Positions 43,211 through 53,234 of a DNA stretch of 64,000 bases are shown here, one piece after another (position 1 is the first letter of the stretch; each line of letters opens with the position of its first letter). Below the pieces are notes generated by a model. That model did no database searches. It saw only the letters and a program-made list of their open reading frames with translations, and was not told the origin of the DNA. Source of the stretch: Agapetus fuscipes. Taxonomy: Eukaryota; Arthropoda; Insecta; Trichoptera; Glossosomatidae. The stretch is taken from contig OX637337.1 in NCBI GenBank assembly GCA_951799405.1, positions 4,154,001 through 4,218,000 of the forward strand, written 5' to 3'. Made by a program: the position numbers and the translations under genes.

Positions 43211-43880
43211 AAGCTAAAGCTTAAGTGGCGGCTAATCTGCAATGGTGATTTCTAATGTTGGTGTATTAATTTGCTACATTTTTTGCATAGGAAATTTCTG
43301 ACTTTTTTTTTTGTATAGATTTCTTTGTAACGTTTTGTTCTTTTATATATTTAAATGTAATTTTTTATTCATATTCCTTGACTTATAGGTTGGTATGAGG
43401 CTGACCACCCATACTGTAAAAAATGGTTCACTTTGCCAATGTTACCCCTGTTTCAGGGAAGGTCGGCAAAAGTTGTGGGGCTTATGTTCATTTGAGGTTT
43501 GGATTTTATTTGTAGGTACGCATTCAGCATTTGTAGGCGCGAACTACACTTGTTGGTTTGTGGGCATGCATCTGAGAGCTTTAAATGAATATATCCTTGC
43601 AACTTAGATTATAGATTTTAGATACTCGTTTCATATACTCATTTAAAGTGGTTGAAAACAATGTTTAATTTTTATTGTTTTTTCTTAAGATAATTGTATA
43701 TTTTTTTAAGTAGATATATTAAATTCTTTTGGAATAAATAAACGTGTATTTGAAAAAATATATAATCTGCAAAAAAATGTAGGACAGAAAGTTATATTAT
43801 CTATCTAAGTAAATATAATCTAAGTAGCAAAGATATTTTGACATTTAAGACTTATATTTACTGCAAAATTCATGTAACAG
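43211..43880 (+). repeat. LINE-C 3' end plus Rep-C, duplication copy 1
   Basis: aagtggcggctaatctgcaa (end of the LINE-C ORF), its 3' UTR, Rep-C at 43373-43620, then an AT-rich flank. The same order recurs about 1172 bases later. Confidence 0.85.
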
Positions 43881-43885
43881 AAAGT

Positions 43886-44135
43886 TAGGTTTAAGTTAGA
43901 ATTACGGTCGTTTGACATTTTGACAATTACATTATTTTTTTTAAAACTGAACAATTTTAAAACTTAATTTAAATCGAATATTTAACGAACCGTTCGGTGA
44001 GAACTTACATTATTCTCTACGTTTCGTCAGCGACGTAGCCGACGTCTTCAGGAGAACATCCTCTCTGTACGGCGACTGAGGATGAACTGAATTTAAAAAA
44101 CACTTTGTCACAAATCACTGACTACCTTCGAACGA
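43886..44135. mobile_element. Penelope-terminus-like sequence
   Basis: aattacggtcgtttgaca, ttaatttaaatcgaatattt and acgtttcgtcagcgacgt match the 22.4 and 34.2 kb elements. The distal arm is lost. Confidence 0.75.
44010..44058 (-). ncRNA. Hammerhead-like motif (CUGAAGA type)
   Basis: Minus strand, with the core identical to that at 34.2 kb: CUGAAGA (44051-44045), extra C, stem II GUCGGC/GCUGAC, GAA, A-U stem III, A at the cleavage position (44018), stem I GUUCUC/GAGAAU. Confidence 0.55.
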
Positions 44136-44343
44136 AGGTAGTAATTATGTTTTGGTCTGTTACACATACCACTTTCATCTTGTGTGTATTCCACATCACT
44201 AGATGGTACTATGTTACCTGTACACACCGCACTAATAGAAGTTACACTATTTATGTATCTTTGTAAATATAATCTAAGTAGCAAAGGTACATTGGCATTC
44301 AAGGCTTATATTTTCTGCAAAAGTTCATATTACAGAAAGTTAT
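44136..44343. other. No gene; duplicated flank piece
   Basis: 44266-44340 (aatctaagtagcaaagg; catattacagaaagtta) repeats the flank found at 43808 and 45016. Confidence 0.5.
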
Positions 44344-45100
44344 ACTATTAAGGTTATGGCTCTGGATGAAATGAAAGAAGTATGCAAGTACAGGAAGAAG
44401 TGGCGGCTAATCTGCAATGTTGATTTCTAATGTTGGTGTATTCATTTGCTACATTTTTTGCATAGGAAATTTTTGACTTTTTTTGTATAGATTTCTTTGT
44501 AAGGTTTTGTTCTTTTTTATATTTAAATGTAATTTATTATTCATATTCCTTGACTTATAGGTTGGTATGAGGCTGACCACCCATACTGTAAAAAATGGTT
44601 CACTTTGCCAATGTCCCCCCTGTTTCAGGGAAGGTCGGCAAAAGTTGTGGGGCTTATGTTCATTTGAGGTTTGGATTTTATTTGTAAGTACACAATCAGC
44701 ATTTGTAAGCGCGAACTACACTTGTTGGTTTGTGGGCATACATCCGAGAGCTTTAAATGAACATATCCTTGCAACTTAGATTATAGATTTTAGATACTCG
44801 TTTCATATACTCATTTAAAGTGGTTGAAAACAATGTTTAATTTTTATTGTTTTTTTATATTGTATATATATTTTATTGTTTTTTATTTTTATATTGATAA
44901 TTGTGTATTTTTTTAAGTATATTAAATTCTTTTGGAATAAATAAACGTGTATTTGAAAAAAATATATAATCTGCAAGAAATTGTATGGTAGAAAGTCATA
45001 TTATCTATCTAAGTAAATATAATCTAAGTAGCAAAGATATATTGGCATTCAAGGCTTATATTTTCTGCAAAAATTCATATTACAGAAAGTTATACTATCT
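44344..45100 (+). repeat. LINE-C 3' end plus Rep-C, duplication copy 2
   Basis: LINE-C coding end (ggatgaaatgaaagaagt; ggcggctaatctgcaatg), UTR, Rep-C at 44545-44790, then the same AT-rich flank as copy 1. More of the LINE ORF survives here than in copy 1. Confidence 0.85.
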
Positions 45101-45200
45101 AAGTAAATATAATCTAAGTTGCAAAAATATATTGACATTTAAGGCCCATATTAAAGGATGTCCACAAGCCCTGAAACCGGGGAGGCATTGGTAAAAGTGA
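45101..45200 (-). repeat. Rep-C, degenerate and internally deleted
   Basis: aatctaagttgcaaaaata, then gccctgaaaccggggagg and cattggtaaaagtgaa. Confidence 0.5.
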
Positions 45201-45329
45201 AGCAAAATCAAAGTGAAATTTATGCAATGTCTTACACTCGGGTAACAGGTCTCGATTTTTTCTTTGATTCTAAAATCTATTTACAAATCATCTAGAACAA
45301 AACAAGTAAAGAAAAGAAACAAAAAAAAA

Positions 45330-45545
45330 TGGAAAAAGCGCGCCAGTGCAGATTGAGGGAATATTCCAACGACTTGTTTATTACTAGCAGATACCCCCCT
45401 CCCCCTACAAATAAAGAAGCCCCCCATACCCCAGGGGACCTCAGTCACCCCTCTGCCAGATTAACTCGTTGCTGCTGCGGCGCCTTCTCAATCGATACAG
45501 ACTCCTCATATTTACCATGGGGGCGGGGAGGGGGGGTCACATGAT
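45330..45545. other. GC-rich segment ending in a G-run cluster
   Basis: C-runs at 45395-45440 and ggggg-c-gggg-a-ggggggg at 45519-45537 (quadruplex-capable). The 71-codon ORF has no domain. Confidence 0.4.
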
Positions 45546-45682
45546 TCACGGCCGCCTTATTATTAGCACAGCGAGAGCGCTCCTTCTGTTTTTCATTATT
45601 TTTGTACGCCTTCCGATAAGCCACACAAAATAAAAGTTATATATATTTTTTTCAATGTTTTTCTTTTGTATGAAAATTTTAG

Positions 45683-46185
45683 ACCTGTCTAAGTCTAGAG
45701 GTCGACGCCTATTCTTAGACATTTTAGTCGTCGGTTGAGCCCACGCTTTGACAAACTAATGATGCCTGGGCTGAAAGTCTCATCCCCACGGTCTAATCTA
45801 ATCTAATCTAAGTTGCAAAGATATGTTACATTGTAGATTCACATTACATGCATTCTCACAACCAGACACGTACAAGTTCGCGCTTGCACATGCCTCAAAT
45901 GAACCTACAACATAAAAACCAAATCTCAAATGGACATAAGTTCTCCTGCAACTCTTGCCGTCCTTCCCTGAAACAGGGGTGACATTGGCAAAGTGAACCA
46001 TTTTTACGGTCATTCCTACCTACCGAATTTTGGTAATATTTGTATGAAGACAAATCAGCTGTTCTCGTTCACATGCGGCCATCTTGGATTGACAAGTTTT
46101 CATACAAATGCATCATTACATTGTCAAAGCGTGGGCTCAACCGATGACTAAAATGTTTGAGAATAGTACCGTTAGACTCGTCATC
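45683..46185. mobile_element. DNA element with terminal inverted repeats of about 70 bp, split by Rep-C
   Basis: The left arm (45687-45755, including gtcggttgagcccacgcttt) and right arm (46122-46180, including aaagcgtgggctcaaccgat) are complementary. No ORF inside. Rep-C occupies 45790-46012. Confidence 0.7.
45790..46012 (-). repeat. Rep-C, (TTAGA)n-tailed subtype
   Basis: tctaatctaatctaatctaa tail to gaaccatttttac. The 5' 45 bases are missing. Confidence 0.85.
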
Positions 46186-46296
46186 GGATGGTAATGGACT
46201 CAATTCCTCATTTAATTTTGGAAATAAATGTCTACTTTCATCAAAAAATTATCACAAAGGTCCTGTATGACGCTATTTATTTAGGGCTAAAAATCT

Positions 46297-46320
46297 CAAA
46301 GGGCTCTTGAGGTGTGATGA
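46297..46320 (+). mobile_element. SINE-A tail scrap
   Basis: aaagggctcttgaggtgtga only. Confidence 0.5.
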
Positions 46321-46433
46321 CGCGTTCTCTTTCTTGTATATTTCTAGTCTACCTTTCCCATACGGTAACTTGGGCTAGAATACATTTATTGTTCTTTTTT
46401 GGATTTCGTTATAAATAATAATATTTATAATAT

Positions 46434-46813
46434 TGTTATGTAAATATTAGAATAGGTATTAGTTATAGTTATAGGAATTCTGTATTATATTGTGTGGGTA
46501 GGAATCATTGAATAAAAATACTTGAAGCATCGAGAAATAATGATTACTACGCCTTTCTGGAACTGTCTAGCGAATAGATCTAGATTGTACTGTTTTGAAG
46601 AGTATAAGAAGGGTGCGAGTTGCTTGCAGAGCCAGTATCTTACGAGCTTTACAACTACATACATTGAACCAAAACCAGTGAACAGAAACCAAGTGTAATG
46701 GAATAGTCGAGACTACCTTTGTGAAAATAAATTATTAAAAGTGTAAAATAAACAACTGTATAAAAAGACCAGTATTTTTAATTGAAAGACTTTTGAACCC
46801 TAAATTCGTAACA
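46434..46813 (+). mobile_element. Solo LTR-A with ATAT target duplication
   Basis: TGTTATGTAA to CGTAACA, with ATAT at 46430-46433 and 46814-46817. TATA-like gagtataagaag near 46600. Colinear with the copy at 841-1241. Confidence 0.78.
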
Positions 46814-46816
46814 ATA

Positions 46817-47194
46817 TGTTAAAAATAAAGTTGCTTTTTAAAATTAGCCAATTCTTATTGCTATGATTCTACTGCATTTATTTTGCATAATTTATTTTAA
46901 GATACGCTTCACATACGTTACGGACACAGAGTGGCTTTTGCAATGTATTGCTCGACAGCTTAGATACAAGTCTAACGCTACAGACAGCTTCAGCACTCAT
47001 TATAGCAGACTAAGGATTGTGCTTGAAACATTCAAAGTTGGAACATTCGTGATTTTGACAGAACATTCTGTTTAAAATATTCGAGTTAATACTCACCCAA
47101 TATCAAACAAATTTAATTCAAGTGCAATTATTAAGTTACCTCTTACACTAGCAGAGACCAACTCACATAGGCACACAATTACACATTCGCAACA
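46817..47194 (-). mobile_element. Solo LTR-B abutting LTR-A
   Basis: Starts TGTTAAAAAT, ends CGCAACA, with ttttgcataatttatttt and cacacaattacacattcg blocks. No target duplication is visible. The junction with LTR-A shares a T. Confidence 0.55.
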
Positions 47195-47486
47195 TTATTT
47201 TAAGGGTGAACTTACACGTGCATGCTCTCGTACGGCATCTTATCTCTAATGTGATGTTATGGTAAGCTATCATTCATTGATGAATGAATTGTACGAAGGA
47301 ACAAAAAAAATGTTCAAAAGCTTTCTGCACGCATGCGCTCTAATACCATGTTGTGTTTTAGAATTTATAATTTATTCAAACCATTCATTTTTACTTTATT
47401 TTGTATACTACCAGGAGTTAAAAGGAGAGTAAAAAGAAACTTCATTCATAGTTTATTTTAATAATATATACTTGTTAACAGATAAG
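47195..47486. other. No gene seen
   Basis: No recognised repeat. Confidence 0.4.
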
Positions 47487-47793
47487 TCCGGTCGATATCT
47501 CAGTTAGTACGGTACTTGCATTTCATGCCGACAGCTTGGGTTCGAATCCCAAAGACGGTGTTAGGAATGATTTCCTGATTCGGTGTTTGTTCAAAAAACC
47601 AAAATAAAATACCAGACTTCACAAGAAATGAGTATCAGCGCCTTTGGGAGCTGCTGGGAAACCCCCAACTCAAACTGAATTGGTTGGCGTAAGTCCAGCC
47701 CCTTAACCTGTAAAAATAAACACTCGCCACATGCGAGCCCTTCGGGGGGAACATGACAGGAAGTTACACTATATGTGTTGCTTCTTCGCGTGG
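47487..47793 (+). mobile_element. SINE-B, full length
   Basis: gtccggtcgatatctcagtt, box B gggttcgaatccc, end tatgtgttgcttcttcgcg. Confidence 0.92.
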
Positions 47794-47837
47794 TGTACTT
47801 GCGATACTACTGAGTATCTTATTTCAATCAACTATTC

Positions 47838-48036
47838 CTTGAATAATATGTTGGTATGAGACTTTACCAATGTCACCCCACTTTCAGGGAAGGTCGGCAA
47901 AAGTCGCTTAAGTTCATTTGAGGTTTGGATTTTGATATGTAAGTATACATGCAGCATTTATAAGCGCTAACTTAAACGTGTCTGCTTACGGGAATGCGTG
48001 TAATAAGAATCTTAAATGTAATATATCTGCGCAGCT
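47838..48036 (+). repeat. Rep-C, 3' end lost at the next insertion
   Basis: attccttgaataatatgttg to atatatctgcgcagc. The normal cttagatta end is replaced by SINE-A and PLE sequence. Confidence 0.8.
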
Positions 48037-48365
48037 TTGACCGGTCCGTAGCTCAGTGGTAACACTGCGGACTCTGGAAGGTTGTGGGTTCGAATCCCGG
48101 CGGAGCACAAAAAATATACCATTTATATTATATTTTCAAATTTGCTCTTCGCTGGGTTGAAAAATTCATACACCTTTACCAATGACCGGTCATTAAAAGG
48201 TACATCCAGCCTTACAGCAACTGGGTCTTGCTTGAGTATTGGCGCTTTGTAGCGACGACCAAGCTCATACACCTCTGCGGTACTACAACAAGTGTCATAG
48301 ACCCCTAGAGTCTCTAGAATCTAGGGAGTCTCCAGCACATTATTTTAAAAAAAAAAAAAAAAACT
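48037..48365 (+). mobile_element. SINE-A with poly(A)-type 3' module
   Basis: gaccggtccgtagctcagtg, box B, common body, then acacctctgcggtactacaa and a long A tract. gctttgac before it and actttgac after it are the probable target duplication, placing this insertion at the PLE/Rep-C junction. Confidence 0.92.
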
Positions 48366-48396
48366 TTGACAATAGCCCCATGTACCTATCCGCCCA

Positions 48397-49872
48397 GTGG
48401 TTTCATACTATCCAGCCCCATCTTATAAGTTATGTAAAAAACTTAATGACTTAATTTCAGAATTCGACATTTTTCATCCCAAATACAGTATTAAGAATAG
48501 CCATGAGCTCGTCAAACTTTTAAATAATTTCATAGTGCCATTTAACAGTAAACTAGTTTCTTTTGATATTACAAATTTATTTACCAACGTCCCTATTGAC
48601 GACAGTAGAATAATTTTCACTGAACTACTAAATAAATCAACTCTAGATGACAGTGTAAAAGATGAAATGATTAGAATGTTTAATACATGCGTTGAACAAA
48701 ATTATTTTGAATTTAATAACAATTACTATAGTCAATCCACCGGTCTACCCATGGGCTCCCCGCTTAGCCCCATCATAGCTGAATTATTCCTCAACAATCT
48801 TGAAGAAACCATGTTTTCTTCTGATCATTTCAATCTTAAAAATAATATTGTTAAATGGATTAGATACGTAGATGACATTTTTTGCTTATTTAAGGGAACC
48901 AACCGACAACTTAGTTCACTCTTAGAATTTATCAATAAATTACATCCTAACATAAATTTTACATTAGAATCTAACCCTGATAATACTCTTAATTTCCTTG
49001 ACTATTCTCTTAAAATAAGTGATAACAAGATTGCATATTCTATTTATAGAAAACCCACACACACCGACACCATTATTCATTCTTCTTCCACGCACCCAAT
49101 TTCACACAAGCTATCAAGTTTCCACTCCATGCTTGAGAGACTTATCAGGACTCCACTTACAGATGCTGACCACAGAACCGAACTTGACACTATTAGACAA
49201 ATTGCTTTCAATAACGGATATGACATCAAAATAATAGACAAATTACTTAACAAAAAAACCAAAACAACACTATACAGACAACACATTTACCACTCTTATA
49301 ACACTCGAGAGGACCTAGACCGACCTTGGAGGAAAGTACTATTCTTGGGTGAAATTTCTTCCAAAATCTCCAAGATTCTACCCGACTCTATCAGACCTGC
49401 GTTTTACACCAATAATAAATTGGGAAACTTACTTTGTAATTCTAAATCGAAAATGGACATTTTACAAAAATGTGGAGTGTACGAAGTTCGGTGTGGCGAC
49501 TGCAATCGAGTATACATTGGGCAGACTTGTAGAAGTTTAAAAATTAGAATGGACGAACACAGGCGTTGTCTATCTAATAATAACTTCTCCGAGTTTGCCA
49601 ACCACATTATAGAATCAGGACATACTTTTAATAAACATACAATCAAACTTCTTCATACAAACACATACAGACCGACTTTAACAGCTCTCGAGACCATAGA
49701 AATTAATAAAAATTCAAGTACTGTCAATTCCTTACTAAATAACTTTTTGATCCCTAATCCATCTCCTCTCCTGACCTTGTTTCCTAGAAATAATAATAAA
49801 TCTGTCACCAACAATCCCAGCGCTCTGTTCCCTTCCTCACCCCTCCCCCCCTCCACTACTCCCACCCCTTAA
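48397..49872 (+). CDS. PLE reverse transcriptase plus GIY-YIG endonuclease, N-terminally truncated
   Basis: The 491-codon open frame makes the RNA-dependent DNA polymerase and nicking endonuclease of a Penelope-like retroelement. The RT palm is seen as SFDITNLFTNVP (55-66), STGLPMGSPLSP (114-125) and the catalytic YVDD (157-160). The C-terminal GIY-YIG domain has GVY at 360, VYIG at 372-375, Cys366 and Cys369 with downstream His residues that fit the PLE CCHH finger, R384 on the catalytic helix and E435 as the likely metal-binding Glu. A Pro/Ser-rich end follows. The listed start is GTG within the open frame and not a true initiation codon; the N-terminal RT part is missing, so the copy is not autonomous. 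GIY-YIG presence places it with the endonuclease-bearing PLEs. Confidence 0.95.
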   Translation: MVSYYPAPSYKLCKKLNDLISEFDIFHPKYSIKNSHELVKLLNNFIVPFNSKLVSFDITNLFTNVPIDDSRIIFTELLNKSTLDDSVKDEMIRMFNTCVEQNYFEFNNNYYSQSTGLPMGSPLSPIIAELFLNNLEETMFSSDHFNLKNNIVKWIRYVDDIFCLFKGTNRQLSSLLEFINKLHPNINFTLESNPDNTLNFLDYSLKISDNKIAYSIYRKPTHTDTIIHSSSTHPISHKLSSFHSMLERLIRTPLTDADHRTELDTIRQIAFNNGYDIKIIDKLLNKKTKTTLYRQHIYHSYNTREDLDRPWRKVLFLGEISSKISKILPDSIRPAFYTNNKLGNLLCNSKSKMDILQKCGVYEVRCGDCNRVYIGQTCRSLKIRMDEHRRCLSNNNFSEFANHIIESGHTFNKHTIKLLHTNTYRPTLTALETIEINKNSSTVNSLLNNFLIPNPSPLLTLFPRNNNKSVTNNPSALFPSSPLPPSTTPTP

Positions 49873-49921
49873 AAGAATGTTACACTAATTTATATTTTAT
49901 TTTGTTAGTCAGTAATATTTT

Positions 49922-49962
49922 GTACCTGATGATGGAAACATTGTTTCCGAAACCGGTCGTAC
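49922..49962 (+). ncRNA. Hammerhead-ribozyme-like motif at the PLE 3' end
   Basis: GUAC (49922-49925), CUGAUGA (49926-49932), one extra U, stem II GGAAAC/GUUUCC with AUU loop, GAA (49949-49951), stem III AC/GU around CG (49952-49957), C at the cleavage position (49958), GUAC (49959-49962) closing a perfect 4-bp stem I. PLEs are known to carry hammerheads with a tiny stem III in their terminal repeats. The extra U departs from the textbook core. Confidence 0.7.
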
Positions 49963-50010
49963 ATTATTAAATTTTACTCGCCCCGTAGCCTTATACAATT
50001 TGTTTTTATT

Positions 50011-50519
50011 TTTAATTTTAATTTTTTAAAAATGAAAGGTTACAAAGTGAATGCCTCATCAATTAATGATAGACTTCCTTGTTTAAATTAACCATTCAGT
50101 TATTTTCTCAACTATCTGTATTTTGCATGCCCTGTCAAATTATCCAACAGGTATGTTCGATTCTTTCCGATCAAAAGGTTAAAACCCAAATAACACGTCA
50201 GTTTGCATTTAGAGACCTCTTTTCTGCAGACCACGCTAGCCTGGGGCCATGAAATCATAAACACGTAAGTTCGGTAGCGGATCCATTAAATGCGAAGGTA
50301 CCTTGGCTTCAAAAACACCACACAAACCTTCATTACCAAGATCTAAAGCGATCCGTCTTTGGGAGTACGCATTTCAACCAATTTTGAAACCTAAGTGCCT
50401 CATTTTGCATATTGATATTTGGTTCAAAAAACGCAGGTGTGTTGAAAATGGGTCACTTTGATTTTGTATTATTTTTTTTTAAATAAAGAAAGAAAGGGTT
50501 TTAGTTTTAAGATTAAATC
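50011..50519. other. No gene seen
   Basis: Unclassified sequence. No ORF or known repeat. Confidence 0.45.
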
Positions 50520-50970
50520 TATGTATCTTTAATTTTAAGTTGCAAAGATTAATTCATTCAAAGCTCTCAGATGTATGCCCACAAACAAACACGTGTAGTT
50601 CGCGCTTACAAATGCTGATTGTGTACTTACAAATAAAATCCAAACCTCAAATGAACATAAGCCCTGCAACTCTTGCCGACATTCCCTGAAACAGGGGTGA
50701 CATGGGCAAAGTAAAATAAAATGATTATTTTAATTTATAACATGACTTATAGGTTGGTATATGGCTGACCACACATACTGCAAAATTTGGTTCACTTTGT
50801 AATGATTGGTAAAAATTGCAGGGCTTATGTTCATTTGAGGTTTGAATTTTAATTTGTAAGTGCACATGCAGCATTTGGAAGCGCGAGCTTACACGTGTAT
50901 GTTTGTGAGAATGCATTTAATATTAATTTCAAATGTTTATATTCTCTATGCAACTTAGATTATGGATTTT
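50520..50970. repeat. Rep-C pair, head to head
   Basis: Minus copy 50520-50715 (aagttgcaaagatta to acatgggcaaagtaaa) followed by plus copy 50735-50970 (acatgacttataggttgg to atgcaacttagattatgg, lacking the tgtcacccctgtttcaggg block). Confidence 0.8.
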
Positions 50971-51327
50971 TATTTATATTTTAGATTTATTAGAGACGTT
51001 GGTATCTATGGGCCCTGAATTTTATTTGACAATATTTATTGAAAGAATTGAGCATGTATGAAGTAAAAACAAACGTAGTCTTTTAAACGCAATGACACGC
51101 ATTTGAAAATCTGCAAATCATTGAAAATTGCGTGCCAAAAATTTGCATACTTAATAATCAACTCTAAAATGCCTGCGTTTTCACTGAACAAAAATCATAC
51201 ACAACAATCATCGATAATTTCTCATGTTTTTTTAGTCGTATTAAAGTCAGTTATACCCTTTCTTCTCCTTTATACGATTTACGATAGATCTTCCTATTTC
51301 CGATTCAGAAAAACCTTCATGCTAATT
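50971..51327. other. No gene seen
   Basis: The 107-codon ORF at 51103 ends inside SINE-B and has no domain. Confidence 0.4.
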
Positions 51328-51579
51328 GTAACTTCTTGCCTGCGTTATCCCCGAAGGGGTCGCATGTGGCGATTTGGAACCTATTTATTTTTACGAATAA
51401 GGGCTCACACCAACCACTTCAATTGAAATGGGGGTTTCCCAGCTACCGAAAGGGCTGGTTCTCAATTCTTTTGAAGGCTGATTTTGGGTTTGAAATAAAC
51501 ACCAAAACGAGAAATCCTTGGTTAACCTTGCTCTCGGCATGGAATACAAGCATTCTACCAACTGAGCTATCGACTGGAC
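51328..51579 (-). mobile_element. SINE-B joined to SINE-A (composite unit)
   Basis: tgtaacttcttgcctgcg-type 3' end to gagctatcgactggac head. The part carrying box B is deleted. Directly followed by SINE-A on the same strand. Confidence 0.85.
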
Positions 51580-51812
51580 TTAATACGAGCTTGGTCGTCG
51601 CTACAAAGCGCCAATTGTCAAGCAAGACGCAGTTACTGTAAGGCTGGATGTACCTTTTGATGAACGGTCCTTGGTAAAGGTTTATGAATTTTTCAACCCA
51701 GCGAAGAGCAAATTTTAAATATAAATGGTATTTTTCTGTGCTCCGCCAGGATTCGAACCCAAAACCATCTATTTACGAGTCCGAAGTGTTACCACTGGAC
51801 TACGGACCGGGC
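51580..51812 (-). mobile_element. SINE-A head and body, tail replaced by SINE-B
   Basis: On the minus strand the SINE-A body ends at gaccaagctcgta and then enters the SINE-B head, as it also does at 58.13 kb. Confidence 0.85.
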
Positions 51813-51892
51813 ATACCTAGATTTAATGAATAGTTTACTAGAACCCTGTATATGAGTTTGCTTTATTCTTATAGTTATATAATAGATACACT

Positions 51893-52065
51893 CAGTGGCG
51901 GCTCCAGGTAAGGTGCATCGGTGCATTGCACCCCCAGTAATAATGCCACGATCCAATACTTACAAATTTGTTCCTCATAAAATACCGTTTGTGTCAAGTC
52001 CTATCTAATCAATGACGGCTAGTATAAAATGCACTGCTCGATGAAAAATCGACGAGCCGTCACTG
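51893..52065. mobile_element. hAT-type MITE with 8-bp target duplication
   Basis: cagtggcggctc and gagccgtcactg ends. gatacact at 51885-51892 and 52066-52073. 173 bp, no ORF. Confidence 0.93.
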
Positions 52066-52344
52066 GATACACTACATACGTATAGTTATGGAAGAATTAC
52101 ATTACAAATAATAAATGAAAAAATATTTGTGAGTATTTAGTAGATCTTACTCAAGTAGCTGTGTGTCTGGTTCACTTGAGAGATACGTTTACCTATCTGA
52201 TAAGCACTAGAGACACATAAATCTAGCAACCTTTGACACTGCAGCCCCATCCAGAGCTTTCACAACTTTCACAGGTATTACTTTTTTTCTTACTATTTCT
52301 TGATATCCTATATAAGGTATTGCGACGATTTATTTTAGGTTATA

Positions 52345-52605
52345 TAATAATAATAATCTATAATCTAAGTTTCAAAGATAAATGAACATTTAAAGCTCAT
52401 ATCAAATGCATGCCCACAAACAAACACGTGTAGTTCGCGCTTACAAATGCTGAATGTGTCCTTACAAATAAAATCCAAACCTCAAATGAACACACACCCT
52501 ACAACTTTTGCCGACCTTCCCTGACACAGGGGTGACATTGGCAAAGTGAACCATTTTTTACAGTATGGGTGGTCAGCCTCATACCAACCTGTAAGTCAAG
52601 GAATC
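52345..52605 (-). repeat. Rep-C, full length
   Basis: Tail taataataatctataatcta to caacctgtaagtcaaggaat. Confidence 0.9.
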
Positions 52606-52671
52606 ACTTTAATAAAAATTACAATTGAATTTATTTCCATTCAAAACCTAATCAATCGCCACTTCCTTTTA

Positions 52672-52805
52672 GGCCCAGTATTTTCTACGATAGCATAGCG
52701 ACTGACTTTATACAGAATGAAAAGAACGCACTTATGTCAATTGTGTGGGTATTTTTTTTTATCAGATTAATGTCACATATATGCTAACGTTGATTATATC
52801 GGGCC
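52672..52805. mobile_element. H1 MITE, TTA duplication
   Basis: TTA at 52669-52671 and 52806-52808. Ends ggcccagtattttctacg and tatatcgggcc. Confidence 0.88.
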
Positions 52806-52875
52806 TTAGTATCTCAAAACAACGGCCACACTACGCAGCTTATCACCCTGCTATAAAGGATCTGTACTCTGAGTA

Positions 52876-53100
52876 CGAGTTGCAAAACTTGAGTAAAGTA
52901 AAGTTTACGGAAAGTATTAAAGAGTGGTTTTCCCCAAAATCTGCCGTTTTTGTTTGTTTGAACTAGATTTTCTTCATCACTGTTACTCTTTTGCTAAGAC
53001 CATAAAGTGTAAGAAACAAAAACGGCAGATTTTGGGGAAAATCATTCTTTAATACTTTCCGTAAACTTTACTTTACTCAAGTTTTGCAACTCGTACTAAG
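52876..53100. repeat. Inverted repeat, arms of about 87 bp
   Basis: The left arm (52876-52963) and right arm (53010-53097) contain gtttacggaaagtattaaag and its complement with few mismatches, separated by about 47 bases. The left arm is part of an open frame (NLSKVKFTESIKEWFSPK) of unknown meaning. Confidence 0.8.
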
Positions 53101-53234
53101 GGTACAGAAAATCAATTGCCACATCAACAACACCCATACCTCTGTGGCACTCCATTAAGTATCACAGATTATCTGAAATCTAGAGAGTCTTTCGCAAACA
53201 ATTGTTTGTGAAAGGAATCGTGTGTTAAGGAATC

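Larger units (their letters stand above)
48364..50010 (+). mobile_element. Penelope-like element (PLE), 5'-truncated
   Basis: Comprises the coding region below, a 3' UTR and the hammerhead-like end. The left edge falls inside the reverse-transcriptase fingers: in-frame PHVPIRPVVSYYPAPSYKL is visible from 48376, preceded by a stop and probably a one-base loss in a C run. The right edge after ccgtagccttatacaatttg is approximate. The intact 1.5-kb frame suggests fairly recent insertion. Confidence 0.9.
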
